DNA of 58,513 nt from Methylococcales bacterium (GTDB taxonomy: Bacteria; Pseudomonadota; Gammaproteobacteria; Methylococcales; Methylomonadaceae), in the NCBI GenBank assembly GCA_026398895.1, contig JAPLRZ010000041.1:1-58513 (forward strand), in the 5' to 3' direction. The first letter of the stretch is position 1. Each line of letters starts with the position of its first letter. A program made the position numbers and the translations under genes. The notes below the pieces were generated by a model. It saw nothing but the letters and a program-made list of their open reading frames with translations, made no database searches and was not told the DNA's origin. Shown here in pieces: positions 32,512 to 42,116 of this stretch.

Positions 32512-32537
32512 GGTACAAAATTAAAAAGTATTTATAG
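32511..32537 (+). pseudogene. 3' end of the split NtrC-type regulator
   Basis: TGG TAC AAA ATT AAA AAG TAT TTA TAG encodes WYKIKKYL and a stop, the normal end of a Fis-type helix-turn-helix. With the prophage and one TTAT removed, it continues ISERSL at 1236-1253 in frame. Confidence 0.8.
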
Positions 32538-32608
32538 TGACACTATCGGTTTTTATTCACTAAAAGCGTTAGAATACCCCACACGTTTAAACCTTAAGGA
32601 GAGTTACC

Positions 32609-33094
32609 ATGAATAAAAATAAATTAATCAAAGCGTATAGCGAATTCATGCAGCATTTGCATGAAACTATGGAAGAAACACTGCATACTTTTTCCGATGC
32701 ACTGGAGATTTCTAAAGAAAAAACCAGCAAAACCAGCGAATTGACGGATGCTGAATTAGATAAGGTGTCTGGCTACGTTCAACGCGATATTGAACACGCC
32801 GCACATGGCTTATCTCATAAAGCGGATAATGATTCGTTAACTGAATGGTTCAAGTTTGATGTAGAACTCGTTGAAAAATACATTCTCGATGCGTTTTTAA
32901 GTGTGGCAGATAAAACCCGTGTAGAGCTGGAAAAAATTAAACAACTCGCTACTAAACATACTTATCACAGCGGTGACATTACTTTCCCTGGAACGTTTAT
33001 TTGTGATGAATGCGGCAAAGAAATTGCCTTTAAAATTCCAAGTGAAATTCCAGAATGTCCTGCCTGTCACGCTAAAACTTTTATTCGTATTTGA
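32609..33094 (+). CDS. DUF1451 zinc-ribbon protein (YbeL-like)
   Basis: The 161-residue product matches DUF1451/YbeL: a long helical N-terminus (FMQHLHETMEETLHTFSDAL), the KTSELTDAELDKVSGYVQRD motif, and a C-terminal HSGDITFPGTFICDECGKEI and ECPACH, whose two CxxC pairs form a zinc ribbon. AAGGAG lies before the ATG. The family is widespread in gammaproteobacteria with no firmly assigned function. It is the first host gene right of the prophage. Confidence 0.85.
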   Translation: MNKNKLIKAYSEFMQHLHETMEETLHTFSDALEISKEKTSKTSELTDAELDKVSGYVQRDIEHAAHGLSHKADNDSLTEWFKFDVELVEKYILDAFLSVADKTRVELEKIKQLATKHTYHSGDITFPGTFICDECGKEIAFKIPSEIPECPACHAKTFIRI

Positions 33095-33153
33095 TATTCA
33101 ACAGGCAAACTTTATAATCCCACTTTATCTACTTGATTTCACAGGACAACAAT

Positions 33154-33933
33154 ATGCGCAGAGTTATTTTTAATCAAAAAGGCGGAGTGGGAAAATCCAC
33201 TATTACCTGTAATTTAGCCGCCATCAGTGCCGTTGAAGGCAAGCGCACCCTCGTGATTGATTTAGATATACAGGGCAATTCCACGCAATATCTGTTAGGA
33301 CAAAAAGTCACTGACAGCGATAAAACCATTGCCTATTTTTTCAAGGATTGTTTAAGTTTGTCTTTATTCGGCGGCAATAACAGCGCAGGCTTAGAAGGAG
33401 TCATTCATGAAACTCCGTTTCCTAATTTGTATGTAATACCCTCGCATCCTGAGCTTGAGCCGCTACAAGGTCGTTTAGAATCGCGTTTTAAAATCTTCAA
33501 ATTAAAAGAAGCCTTGGAAAAATTGTCAGGCTTTGATTCTATCTACATAGATACGCCGCCTATTTTAAATTTTTATAGTCAATCGGCGTTGATTGCGGCA
33601 GATAAATGTTTGATTCCGTTTGATTGCGATACTTTTTCCAGAGAAGCCTTATATACCCTGATGCAGGCACTCACCGAAGTTAAAGCCGATCATAATCAAA
33701 AGCTAGAAATTGAAGGCATCATTGTTAACCAATTCCAACGACAAGCTAATCTGCCGCGTTTATTGGTTGATCAATTAATTGCCGAAGGTTTGCCTGTGCT
33801 AAATAGTATGATTTCACCCTCCATCAAAATCAGAGAATCACACAGCGAATCTAAACCGTTGATTCACTATATGCCTAATCATAAATTGACTATCGAGTAT
33901 CTGGCTTTGCACGCGGAAATTCATAGCAATTAA
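33154..33933 (+). CDS. ParA-family ATPase, orphan
   Basis: The 259-residue product has the deviant Walker A KGGVGKST (residues 9-16), DLDIQGNSTQYLLG (Walker A' region) and IDTPPILNFYSQSALIAADK (Walker B region), typical of ParA/MinD/Soj ATPases that dimerise on ATP and bind DNA or membrane. The ATG at 33154 is chosen since AGGA precedes it and MRRVIFNQKGG is the usual start. No ParB or parS is seen nearby, so it may position another cargo. Its neighbours are a zinc-ribbon protein and a cysteine hydrolase. Confidence 0.85.
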   Translation: MRRVIFNQKGGVGKSTITCNLAAISAVEGKRTLVIDLDIQGNSTQYLLGQKVTDSDKTIAYFFKDCLSLSLFGGNNSAGLEGVIHETPFPNLYVIPSHPELEPLQGRLESRFKIFKLKEALEKLSGFDSIYIDTPPILNFYSQSALIAADKCLIPFDCDTFSREALYTLMQALTEVKADHNQKLEIEGIIVNQFQRQANLPRLLVDQLIAEGLPVLNSMISPSIKIRESHSESKPLIHYMPNHKLTIEYLALHAEIHSN

Positions 33934-34017
33934 GGTTTTTTGCTGATTCAGTTAAGTGATGAAGATTACCAGTAACTGAATGTTTATTTTAAGTTCACGT
34001 TCAATGTGAGGTGGTAA

Positions 34018-34617
34018 ATGAGTAATATTATGTATTCAATAAAACGTGCTTTGCTGACCGTTTTCGGTGATATAAAAATATTCAAATGGCCGTTGTTTGT
34101 TATTTATCAGCCGACTTCTTTTGATATTAAAGGACATGATACCAGAGATATTGAGGCGATTATTCGTCCTGGTGATGTCATCATGCGGGCATACAACGAC
34201 TACTTAGACGGCTATTTTATTCCCAAAGGCGAGAGTGGCTGTAGTCATAGCGGGCTTTATGTGGGTGGCGATGACCATTTGGTGATACATTCGATAGCCG
34301 AAGGATCGTCAGTAATTGATATTATTGACTTTTGCCGTGCCGATAAAATAATCGTGCTGCGTCCAAATAGCGGTCAAGACTGGGCAATTGAACACGCGAA
34401 AAAATGTGCCGATGAAAATATCCCTTATGATTTTGATTTTGTAGCAGGAGCAGGCAAATATTACTGTCATGAATTCACCGCGTCTTGTTACCCAAATCTG
34501 GATATTGAGATATTGAGCAGAAAGGCATTAGGCTTCATTTCCTCACCCAAAGCCTTTTTAGCGGATTCTTTTTACACTAATAGCAATTTTACGAAAATCT
34601 ATCCACCCGCAGGTTAA
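34018..34617 (+). CDS. YiiX/YebB-like permuted NlpC/P60 cysteine hydrolase
   Basis: The 199-residue product shows the circularly permuted papain fold of the YiiX group: RPGDVIMRAYND, CSHSGLYVGGDDHLVIHSI with the catalytic H77, and late in the chain DFVAGAGKYYCHEF with the nucleophile C150. Such enzymes act on peptide or lipid amide/thioester bonds. No signal peptide is obvious. GAGGTGG precedes the ATG. An inverted repeat (ATTCAGTTA ... TAACTGAAT) lies in the gap after ParA. Confidence 0.8.
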   Translation: MSNIMYSIKRALLTVFGDIKIFKWPLFVIYQPTSFDIKGHDTRDIEAIIRPGDVIMRAYNDYLDGYFIPKGESGCSHSGLYVGGDDHLVIHSIAEGSSVIDIIDFCRADKIIVLRPNSGQDWAIEHAKKCADENIPYDFDFVAGAGKYYCHEFTASCYPNLDIEILSRKALGFISSPKAFLADSFYTNSNFTKIYPPAG

Positions 34618-34621
34618 TCCA

Positions 34622-34659
34622 TAATGACTGCCAGTCCTTCAAAGGACTGGCAGTCATTA
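34622..34659. terminator. Perfect 18-bp palindrome between convergent genes
   Basis: TAATGACTGCCAGTCCTT and AAGGACTGGCAGTCATTA pair perfectly around CA. It sits between the stop codons of two convergent genes, so it is probably a bidirectional terminator, although no long T run follows. Confidence 0.65.
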
Positions 34660-34667
34660 AACGGTAT

Positions 34668-35765
34668 CTATTCAGCAAAAAACCCACGAATAACCCCAAC
34701 AATTTCTCTAATCTGCCCATCGGTTAAAAATGGGCAAATCGGCAAAGAAAAACAATTGGCTGCAACAAATTCAGTGACGGGTAACGATACGTCCGCACAG
34801 TCTTCTTTAAACACATTTTGTTGGTGTAGCGGCACAGGATAATACACGGCACAGGCAATTTGTTGATCTTGCAGGGCTTTCATAATGTCATCGCGGCGGT
34901 CAGATAACAGCGTGTATTGATGATAAACATGAATGCCTAAGCCATCTTCAAACGGTGTAGTCAGTGGTAAGTCTGCCATTAATTCAGAATACAAATGGGC
35001 AACGTGGCGACGAGCGGTGTTGTATTGATCGATGCGTTTTAATTTCGGTCTTAAAATAACCGCCTGCATTTCATCAAGGCGGCTGTTATAGCCGATAACA
35101 TCATGATAATAACGCACATCAGAACCGTGATTGCGCAATTGTTTGATTTTTGCAGCTGTTTCGTCTGAGTTAGTAACCACTAAGCCGCCATCCCCAAATG
35201 CCCCCAAGTTTTTGCTGGGGAAAAAGCTATAACCTGAGGCGTGTCCAAGTGAACCAGTTTGTTTGCCGTTAATCGACGCACCAAAGGATTGGCAGCAATC
35301 TTCTATCAATTTTAAATTATGTTGTTCGCAGAGGTGCATGATGCGAGTCATGTCGGCAGGTTGTCCGAATAAATGCACAGGCATAATAGCGCGGGTTTTT
35401 GACGTAATGGCTTTAGCAATCGCATCTGGGCAAATGTTGAAAGTTTTAGGATCAATATCAACAAAGACAGGAATTGCGCCGACATATTTAATAGCTTCGG
35501 CGGTGGCAATAAAGGTAAATGAAGATGTGATAACTTCGTCACCCGCACCAATACCTTCGGCAATGAGTGCAAGATGGAGTGCGTCTGTGCCAGAGGCAAC
35601 ACCAATAGCGTGTTTAACCCCTAAATACTCAGCGGTTTCACGTTCAAAAGCCGCCACATTAGGGCCCAAAATAAAAGAACAGTTTTCGATTGTTTCAGCT
35701 AAGCCACGTTCAACTTCATCTTTGATTTCGACGTATTGGGCTTTCAGGTTGACCATTGGGATCAT
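34668..35765 (-). CDS. DegT/DnrJ/EryC1/StrS sugar aminotransferase (GnnB/WlbC-like)
   Basis: The 365-residue product is a PLP-dependent sugar aminotransferase. Motifs: ENCSFILGPNVAAFE near the start, IGVASGTDALHLAL, ITSSFTFIATAEAIKYVGA, PVHLFGQPADM, the PLP-lysine in FFPSKNLGAFGDGG (K185) and RNHGSD. It converts a keto-sugar nucleotide to an amino sugar with glutamate. It lies 19 bases after a Gfo/Idh dehydrogenase gene on the same strand, the pairing used for UDP-3-amino-sugars in lipid A (GnnA/GnnB) or O-antigen (WlbA/WlbC). GGAG precedes the ATG. Confidence 0.88.
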   Translation of the reverse strand: MIPMVNLKAQYVEIKDEVERGLAETIENCSFILGPNVAAFERETAEYLGVKHAIGVASGTDALHLALIAEGIGAGDEVITSSFTFIATAEAIKYVGAIPVFVDIDPKTFNICPDAIAKAITSKTRAIMPVHLFGQPADMTRIMHLCEQHNLKLIEDCCQSFGASINGKQTGSLGHASGYSFFPSKNLGAFGDGGLVVTNSDETAAKIKQLRNHGSDVRYYHDVIGYNSRLDEMQAVILRPKLKRIDQYNTARRHVAHLYSELMADLPLTTPFEDGLGIHVYHQYTLLSDRRDDIMKALQDQQIACAVYYPVPLHQQNVFKEDCADVSLPVTEFVAANCFSLPICPFLTDGQIREIVGVIRGFFAE

Positions 35766-35784
35766 TTTTTTGTACTCCGTGGGT

Positions 35785-36720
35785 TTATTTGTCGCCCAAT
35801 AACTGGGTAATTTGTATCGCTGTGGCTAAGGCTCTTCTACCTGCTACGCCTGATACTAACGGATTGTCGCCCGTGTGTATGCAGTTGACAAAGTGTTTAA
35901 TTTCTTCCAATAGCGCGTCTGCATTTTCAAAGGTCGATTCTTCGCTGATAATTTCAGGAATACCTGCAAACATTTCTTTCGTGCCTGTTTGGTATTTGCT
36001 CAATATGCGGTTTTGAAAATCCACCGAAATATAGGAGCTAGGTCTAAACATCCGCATTTTGCGTTCCATTTTCATGCTGATACGACTGGCAGTCACATTC
36101 GCCACGCAACCATTTTTAAAAGTTAACCGCGCATTGGCAATGTCCGTGCCTTGCGTTAAAACAGGCGTACCGCTGGCATCTATGCGTTCAATTTCAGAAT
36201 CAACCAGAGCCAGAATAATATCAATATCATGAATCATCAAATCCAACACCACGCTGACATCATTAGCGCGGGGATTGAACGGTGAAAGACGGTGCGATTC
36301 GATGAACAGCGGTTTTTCTTCTTTATCCAAACCCAACACGGCGGGGTTAAAGCGTTCTAAATGTCCAACTTGCAGGATTAGATTTTTCGCTTCGGCAATA
36401 GCGATGAGTTCATCGGCTTCGGCTACAGTCACGGTGATGGGTTTTTCCACCAACACATGAACACCTGCATTTAAAAAATCCTTGGCAACTTGGTGATGTA
36501 AGGTAGTGGGGACAACAATACTAACCGCATCCACCGTGTCTAATAACGAACTGTAGTCAGTTAAAGCTTTCGCGCCGTGTTTCTCAGCAACGGCTTGAGC
36601 GGCTTGTTCATTAATATCAACTACTGCAACTAACTCACAGTCAGGAAGTAAAGCGTATTTTTCCGCGTGGAATTTACCGAGATAACCCGTGCCGATAACG
36701 GCGCATTTTAGTTTTTTCAT
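35785..36720 (-). CDS. Gfo/Idh/MocA sugar dehydrogenase (GnnA/WlbA-like)
   Basis: The 311-residue product has an N-terminal Rossmann fold (CAVIGTGYLGKFHAEKY, GxGxxG), the conserved VEKPITVTVAEADEL with catalytic lysine in EKP, and DLMIHDIDIILALV with the active-site histidine. It would oxidise the C3 hydroxyl of a UDP-N-acetyl sugar to a ketone, the substrate of the aminotransferase downstream. The size and HAEKYA start resemble GnnA of lipid A GlcN3N synthesis, but the exact substrate is inferred. The ribosome site is weak. Confidence 0.82.
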   Translation of the reverse strand: MKKLKCAVIGTGYLGKFHAEKYALLPDCELVAVVDINEQAAQAVAEKHGAKALTDYSSLLDTVDAVSIVVPTTLHHQVAKDFLNAGVHVLVEKPITVTVAEADELIAIAEAKNLILQVGHLERFNPAVLGLDKEEKPLFIESHRLSPFNPRANDVSVVLDLMIHDIDIILALVDSEIERIDASGTPVLTQGTDIANARLTFKNGCVANVTASRISMKMERKMRMFRPSSYISVDFQNRILSKYQTGTKEMFAGIPEIISEESTFENADALLEEIKHFVNCIHTGDNPLVSGVAGRRALATAIQITQLLGDK

Positions 36721-36921
36721 TTTATTCTGGCTTTGATAACGAGATGGTAGCGGATATTTTACCGCACATTGTACCGCTTTGAGAGCTAGGCTGCCTTCTA
36801 CGCTAGGTATTTGTGTAGAATAGCTTATTATATCTTATGAAGAAGAGCATTATTTCACAGTCTCGATAGTCTATATCACTATCAAATTGACCTAAATTTT
36901 GGTAACCCAATAATAAATATC

Positions 36922-39900
36922 ATGAGTTTCAACGAAAATACCCGCGTAAAAATTCCCGCAATACTGCACTTATGCAAATTAGGCTACCATTATTTATCGT
37001 TAAACCAAGCAAAACGCGATGAAAGCACCAATATATTCACCGAACTATTTACAAAAAGTATTCTTCGACTTAATCCAGACAATGACCAGAGTGATATAAA
37101 AAGTATTTTTGATAAAGTTTATCTTGCTTTAGATAATGATGATTTAGGCGAAACCTTTTTTAAAATGCTCACGGCTACATCGGGTATTAAACTCATTGAT
37201 TTTAAAAACGTCAATAATAATTCATTTCATGTTGTTACTGAATTGACCTATAAAAATGGTGATGATGAATTTAGACCTGATATAACGCTGTTAATTAATG
37301 GAATGCCACTGGCATTTATAGAAGTTAAAAAGCCCAATAATCACGAAGGTATACTGGCAGAAAGAAATCGAATTAATGAGCGATTTAAAAATAAGAAATT
37401 CAAAAAGTTTATTAATATTTCTCAGATTTTAGTATTCTCCAATAACATGGAATACGATAATGAATCTATTGAACCGATACAAGGCGCGTTTTATGCGTCA
37501 ACATCTAACAGCACAGCAAACTTCAATTGTTTTCGTGAACAAGAAATTTTTGATTTAAAAACTCTACTAAAACCAGAAAATGATGAGCTAGAAAATAGTA
37601 TTTTAAAAGATAATAATTTATCATCCATCAAACACTCGCCCGAATTTATTACCAACAAAGAAAATAATACCCCAACCAATAGACTACTAACCTCTTTGTT
37701 TTGCAAAGACAGAATCGCTATGATTTTGAGGTACTGCATTGCTTATGTTCAAGAACCTAAAGGGATTGAAAAACATATTATGCGTTACCCGCAATTATTC
37801 GCCACCAAAGCCATAGAGAAAACCATCGCCAGCGGCATTAAAAAAGGCATTATTTGGCATACCCAAGGCAGTGGAAAAACCGCGTTATCTTTTTATAATG
37901 TACAGTATTTAACGGACTATTTTCAAGCTAAAAATATTATACCAAAATTCTATTTTATCGTTGATAGAATTGACTTAATGGAGCAAGCTAAAAAAGAATT
38001 TACCAGCCGTGGCTTAATCGTGCATAGCGTTAATTCTAAAGATGAACTGATTAAAAACTTTAGATTAAAACAAGCAGTACATAATTTAACAGGAAACCGT
38101 GAAATTACCGTTGTTAATATTCAAAAATTTAAAGACGATACCGAGGTATTAAAAACCAATGATTATGACTTAAACAGCCAACGAATTTATTTTTTAGATG
38201 AAGTACACCGTAGCTATAATCCAACAGGTAGTTTTTTAGCCAATTTAATTAATTCAGATAGAAACGCTATACTTATTGGTTTGACAGGTACGCCATTAAT
38301 AGGGAAATACGGATTTTCCAGTGAGACTTTTGGCGATTATATTCATAAATATTATTACAATTCGTCAATTGCCGATGGTTATACCTTAAAACTAATTCGT
38401 GAAGGTATAGAAACTAATTATAAAATTCAATTAGAAAACGCCTTAAAACAAGTTGAAATTATAAAAGGCACAGTAGACAAAAAAACACTTTATGCGCATA
38501 AAACATTTGTTGAACCCATGTTGGATTATATTATTCAGGATTTTATTAATAGTCGAATACGTTTTGACGATCATACTATTGGTGGCATGGTCGTTTGTGA
38601 CAGTGCTGACCAAGCCAGAAAATTATTTGAAGTATTTATTAATAAATACAATCCCACTCAAACAACGCTAGAACCTGTCGAAGATTATTTAAGCATTGCT
38701 GAACTAGAGGCGGTTTATACTACTTATCCGCCACGCTTAACTGCTAGTTTAATACTGCATAATATTGGCAATAAAGAACAACGAAAACAAGCAGTGACAG
38801 ATTTTAAAGAGGGTAAAATAGATTTGCTATTTGTGTATAATATGTTGCTCACAGGTTTTGATGCCAAGCGGCTTAAAAAACTTTATATTGGGCGCATTAT
38901 CAAAGATCATAATTTATTGCAAACCTTAACGCGGGTAAATAGACCGTATAAAAATTTTAAATATGGTTATGTGGTTGATTTTGCGGATATACGAAAAGAA
39001 TTCGATAGTACCAATAAAGCCTATTTTGATGAATTGAAAAATGAATTAGGCGATGAAATTCAGACCTATTCCAATTTATTTAAATCTAAGGAAGAAATTG
39101 AAGCAGAGATTGAAGATATTAGAGAAAAATTGTTTTCTTACGATATAAAAAATGCTGAACTATTTTCTCAACAAATTAGCCAAATCAAAGATAAAAAGAC
39201 GGTACTGGAAATTAAAAAGGCGTTAGAACAGGCTAGAAATTTATACAATATTATTCGCTTATCTGGGCAGTTTGATTTTTTGAGCGAATTAGATTTTAAA
39301 AAATTAAACCAGCTTTATAATGAAACTGCCCATCATCTGGATTTATTGAACCTAAAAGATTCGATGCAGAATAATTTAGACAGCACTCATTTACTGAATG
39401 CAGCGTTAGAGACTGTATTATTTATGTTTCGTAAAATATCAGAAGCGGAAATGGTGATAGCGGATCAACTCAAAGACACATTACGCAAAACCCGCGAAGC
39501 CTTAGCCAGTAATTTTGACCAACAAGACCCAAAATTTATTTCTTTGTATGAAGAATTAAAACGCTTGTTTAATAAGAAAAATCTGGATGAAATAACGCAA
39601 GAGGATATGAAGCATAATATAGCCGCCTTGCAACAAATATTTGATAAAGTCACTGAGCTTAATCGTAAAAATAACCAACTGAAAGCAAAATATAAAAATG
39701 ATGTTAAATATGCCCGCATTCATAAACGCATTATCGAAAGAGGTAATATTTCTAAAAAAGAAGTTGCGATAGGTGAATCGCTAATGGCTATCAAGCAACA
39801 AGCGGATGATAAGATTTTAATCAAAACGCAATTGTTGAACAATGACGGTTATTTTTCAAGTTTGATGATGACTATGGTTATTGATAGCTTTGATAAAATC

Positions 39901-39996
39901 AAAATTGAATTAGAACCTGAATCGGCAAAATATATTAATAGCTGTTTGGTGAAAGAATATATTAATGAATATCAAGGCATACTAAGATGGTATTAA
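36922..39996 (+). CDS. hsdR: Type I restriction endonuclease subunit R
   Basis: The 1024-residue product has an N-terminal PD-(D/E)xK nuclease (RPDITLLI with D120, FIEVKKP with E134 and K136), then a superfamily 2 helicase motor: HTQGSGKTAL Walker A (K319), FLDEVHRSYN (D426, DEVH box), GLTGTPLIG, and VYNMLLTGFDAKRLKKLYIG and TRVNRPYKNF in the second RecA fold. The C-terminus is coiled coil for binding the methylase. It translocates unmethylated DNA and cuts far from the site. hsdM follows after 184 bases. No strong ribosome site is seen before the ATG. Confidence 0.93.
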   Translation: MSFNENTRVKIPAILHLCKLGYHYLSLNQAKRDESTNIFTELFTKSILRLNPDNDQSDIKSIFDKVYLALDNDDLGETFFKMLTATSGIKLIDFKNVNNNSFHVVTELTYKNGDDEFRPDITLLINGMPLAFIEVKKPNNHEGILAERNRINERFKNKKFKKFINISQILVFSNNMEYDNESIEPIQGAFYASTSNSTANFNCFREQEIFDLKTLLKPENDELENSILKDNNLSSIKHSPEFITNKENNTPTNRLLTSLFCKDRIAMILRYCIAYVQEPKGIEKHIMRYPQLFATKAIEKTIASGIKKGIIWHTQGSGKTALSFYNVQYLTDYFQAKNIIPKFYFIVDRIDLMEQAKKEFTSRGLIVHSVNSKDELIKNFRLKQAVHNLTGNREITVVNIQKFKDDTEVLKTNDYDLNSQRIYFLDEVHRSYNPTGSFLANLINSDRNAILIGLTGTPLIGKYGFSSETFGDYIHKYYYNSSIADGYTLKLIREGIETNYKIQLENALKQVEIIKGTVDKKTLYAHKTFVEPMLDYIIQDFINSRIRFDDHTIGGMVVCDSADQARKLFEVFINKYNPTQTTLEPVEDYLSIAELEAVYTTYPPRLTASLILHNIGNKEQRKQAVTDFKEGKIDLLFVYNMLLTGFDAKRLKKLYIGRIIKDHNLLQTLTRVNRPYKNFKYGYVVDFADIRKEFDSTNKAYFDELKNELGDEIQTYSNLFKSKEEIEAEIEDIREKLFSYDIKNAELFSQQISQIKDKKTVLEIKKALEQARNLYNIIRLSGQFDFLSELDFKKLNQLYNETAHHLDLLNLKDSMQNNLDSTHLLNAALETVLFMFRKISEAEMVIADQLKDTLRKTREALASNFDQQDPKFISLYEELKRLFNKKNLDEITQEDMKHNIAALQQIFDKVTELNRKNNQLKAKYKNDVKYARIHKRIIERGNISKKEVAIGESLMAIKQQADDKILIKTQLLNNDGYFSSLMMTMVIDSFDKIKIELEPESAKYINSCLVKEYINEYQGILRWY

Positions 39997-40055
39997 ACGC
40001 GTAAAACCTAAACTCGTTCCCATGTAGTGCGTCACTGCCCACAGTTAAGTGCTTG

Positions 40056-40100
40056 AATCCCCCTAACCCCCCCTTTTTCAAAGGGGGGGTTAGGGGGATT
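40056..40100. repeat. Palindromic CCCCCTAACCCCCC repeat
   Basis: AATCCCCCTAACCCCCCCTT and AAGGGGGGGTTAGGGGGATT are perfect inverted arms around a short loop, between hsdR and hsdM. Dispersed repeats of this sort are common in several environmental gammaproteobacteria and cyanobacteria. Confidence 0.8.
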
Positions 40101-40180
40101 TATAAATAAAGATATTTTCTTAACTTAATGCTAGTGATGCAGCGCGTGGAAACGAGATTTTATTTGAGAATTTAATTGTA

Positions 40181-41809
40181 ATGAAACTAACACAAGACTT
40201 TACCGAACAAACAAAAAAACTGATTGATAATTTAAAAGGCATTTGTACGTCTTATGGGCTGGGTAATGATGGTAATGAATTTAAAATTATTACGCAGGTA
40301 TTTTTATATAAATTCATGAATGATAAGTTTGGTTATGAAGTTAAACAACTGGATACTAAACTAAAAACCGCTGAAAAATGGGAACAGCAGATAGCGGATT
40401 ATACGGATGCACAGTATGAAATGTTATTAATGAGGATGAATCCTGATAATGCCAAATTAAAAAGACAGCATTATTTATCTTATCTACATAATAAGCAAAA
40501 TAGCGAAGAATTTTCTAAATTGTTTGATGATACTTTGCGTGATATTGCAATTTTTAATAATGAAGTTTTTTCAGTGAAAACAGGGACAGGCGCGAAGATT
40601 ACTTTATTTGATGAACTGAGTAATTATATTACTGACAGTTCACAGCGAGATAGTTTTTGCCGTGCGTTGATTAATCAATTATTTGAATTTAGTTTTGAAG
40701 CCATATTTCATCAAAAGTTTGATTTTTTCTCAACAATTTTTGAACATTTGATTAAGGATTATAACAAAGACGGCGGCGGTAAATATGCAGAGTATTATAC
40801 GCCTCATGCAGTGTCAAAGATTATGGCTGCTATATTGGTTGATAAGCCTGTTAGCAGTGTCACTTGTTATGATCCAGCGGCGGGTTCTGGGACATTATTA
40901 ATGAATTTAGCGCATCAAATTGGTGAAGATCGCTGTACGATTTATTCTCAGGATATTTCGCAAAAATCCAGTAGTATGTTGCGGCTGAATTTAATTTTAA
41001 ATAATTTAGTGGATTCTATTCCGAATATTATTCAAGGGAATACGATGCTATCGCCGTATCACAAAGTCGGTGAACAATTGATGAGCTTTGATTACATCGT
41101 TTCTAATCCACCGTTCAAACTGGATTTCAGTGATTATGTTACCAATTTAGACAACAAACAAAATCATGAACGTTTTTTTGCGGGTATTCCGAATGTGCCT
41201 AAAAAAGACAAAGATAAAATGTCGATTTATCTGCTCTTTATTCAACACATCATATTTTCCTTATCTGATAAAGGCAAAGCTGCTATCGTTGTTCCAACGG
41301 GATTTATTACCGCACAAAGTGGCATTGAAAAGAAAATCCGTGAACGTTTAATTGAATCAAAAATGCTGCGCGGTGTGGTTTCTATGCCAAGTAATATCTT
41401 TGCAACCACTGGCACCAACGTTTCCATTTTGTTCATTGATAAAACCAATACCAAAGGCGACATTGTGTTAATGGATGCGTCTAAATTGGGAACAAAAGTT
41501 AAAGAAGGCAAGAATCAAAAAACCGTGCTTTCACTCGATGAAGAACAGCGCATTATCGACACCTTCAATCAACATGAAGCCGTTGAAGATTTTACCGTGG
41601 TTGTGTCGTATGAGGACATCAAAGCTAAAAATTATTCGTTCAGTGCGGGACAGTATTTTGATGTGAAAATCGAATATACCGATATTTCACCTGCTGAATT
41701 TGAAGCTAAAATGACAGGTTTTAAAACCAATCTTGATAAACTGTTTGCGGAATCTAGCGAGTTAGAGTGTGAGATTAAAAAGCAATTGGCGGGTTTGCGT
41801 TATGAGTGA
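40181..41809 (+). CDS. hsdM: Type I DNA methyltransferase subunit M
   Basis: The 542-residue product has the N-terminal HsdM helical domain (LIDNLKGICTSYGLGNDGNE) and the N6-adenine methylase core: GKYAEYYTPHAVSKIM, motif I DPAAGSGTLL (231-240) for AdoMet, and motif IV NPPF (309-312). It methylates the recognition sequence with two M and one S and is needed for restriction. The gene ends 64 bases before a toxin-antitoxin pair that separates it from hsdS. Confidence 0.93.
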   Translation: MKLTQDFTEQTKKLIDNLKGICTSYGLGNDGNEFKIITQVFLYKFMNDKFGYEVKQLDTKLKTAEKWEQQIADYTDAQYEMLLMRMNPDNAKLKRQHYLSYLHNKQNSEEFSKLFDDTLRDIAIFNNEVFSVKTGTGAKITLFDELSNYITDSSQRDSFCRALINQLFEFSFEAIFHQKFDFFSTIFEHLIKDYNKDGGGKYAEYYTPHAVSKIMAAILVDKPVSSVTCYDPAAGSGTLLMNLAHQIGEDRCTIYSQDISQKSSSMLRLNLILNNLVDSIPNIIQGNTMLSPYHKVGEQLMSFDYIVSNPPFKLDFSDYVTNLDNKQNHERFFAGIPNVPKKDKDKMSIYLLFIQHIIFSLSDKGKAAIVVPTGFITAQSGIEKKIRERLIESKMLRGVVSMPSNIFATTGTNVSILFIDKTNTKGDIVLMDASKLGTKVKEGKNQKTVLSLDEEQRIIDTFNQHEAVEDFTVVVSYEDIKAKNYSFSAGQYFDVKIEYTDISPAEFEAKMTGFKTNLDKLFAESSELECEIKKQLAGLRYE

Positions 41810-41819
41810 TGGTAATACA

Positions 41820-41846
41820 TCGTTCCAACGCTCCGCGTTGGAACGA
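41820..41846. repeat. TCGTTCCAACGC palindrome after hsdM
   Basis: TCGTTCCAACGC-TCC-GCGTTGGAACGA is a perfect 12-bp stem. The class also occurs in the prophage (about 11570). Confidence 0.75.
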
Positions 41847-41873
41847 TTATAATAAACCGATTAGGAGCTAATA

Positions 41874-42116
41874 ATGTTATCCATCAGTATTAATGAAGCC
41901 AGTAGCCATTTAACCAACTTAATCAATGAATCCGCTATATCTCACCAACCGATAACGATAAAAGGTGATGAACACAACGCGGTTTTACTCTCAGAACAAG
42001 ATTGGCAAGCGATTCAAGAAACCTTGTATTTATTATCCATTCCCAATATGGGCGAGTCGATTCGTGAAGGTTTAGCCACGCCATTATCAGAATGTGAAAC
42101 GGAGCTTGATTGGTGA
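41874..42116 (+). CDS. YefM/Phd-family antitoxin
   Basis: The 80-residue product has the Phd/YefM fold: ISINEASSHLTNLINESAIS at the N-terminal DNA-binding part, ITIKGDEHNAVLLSEQDWQA, and a tail (IREGLATPLSECETELDW) likely to wrap the toxin. It should repress its own operon and neutralise the toxin whose start overlaps its stop (GTGA). AGGAG precedes the ATG. Its place between hsdM and hsdS is unusual. Confidence 0.88.
   Translation: MLSISINEASSHLTNLINESAISHQPITIKGDEHNAVLLSEQDWQAIQETLYLLSIPNMGESIREGLATPLSECETELDW

Noticed and set aside
33154..33933. ParA and neighbours as prophage partition genes
   Set aside because: The prophage right end is fixed at 32507 by the TTAT repeat and the rejoined regulator, so these genes are outside it.
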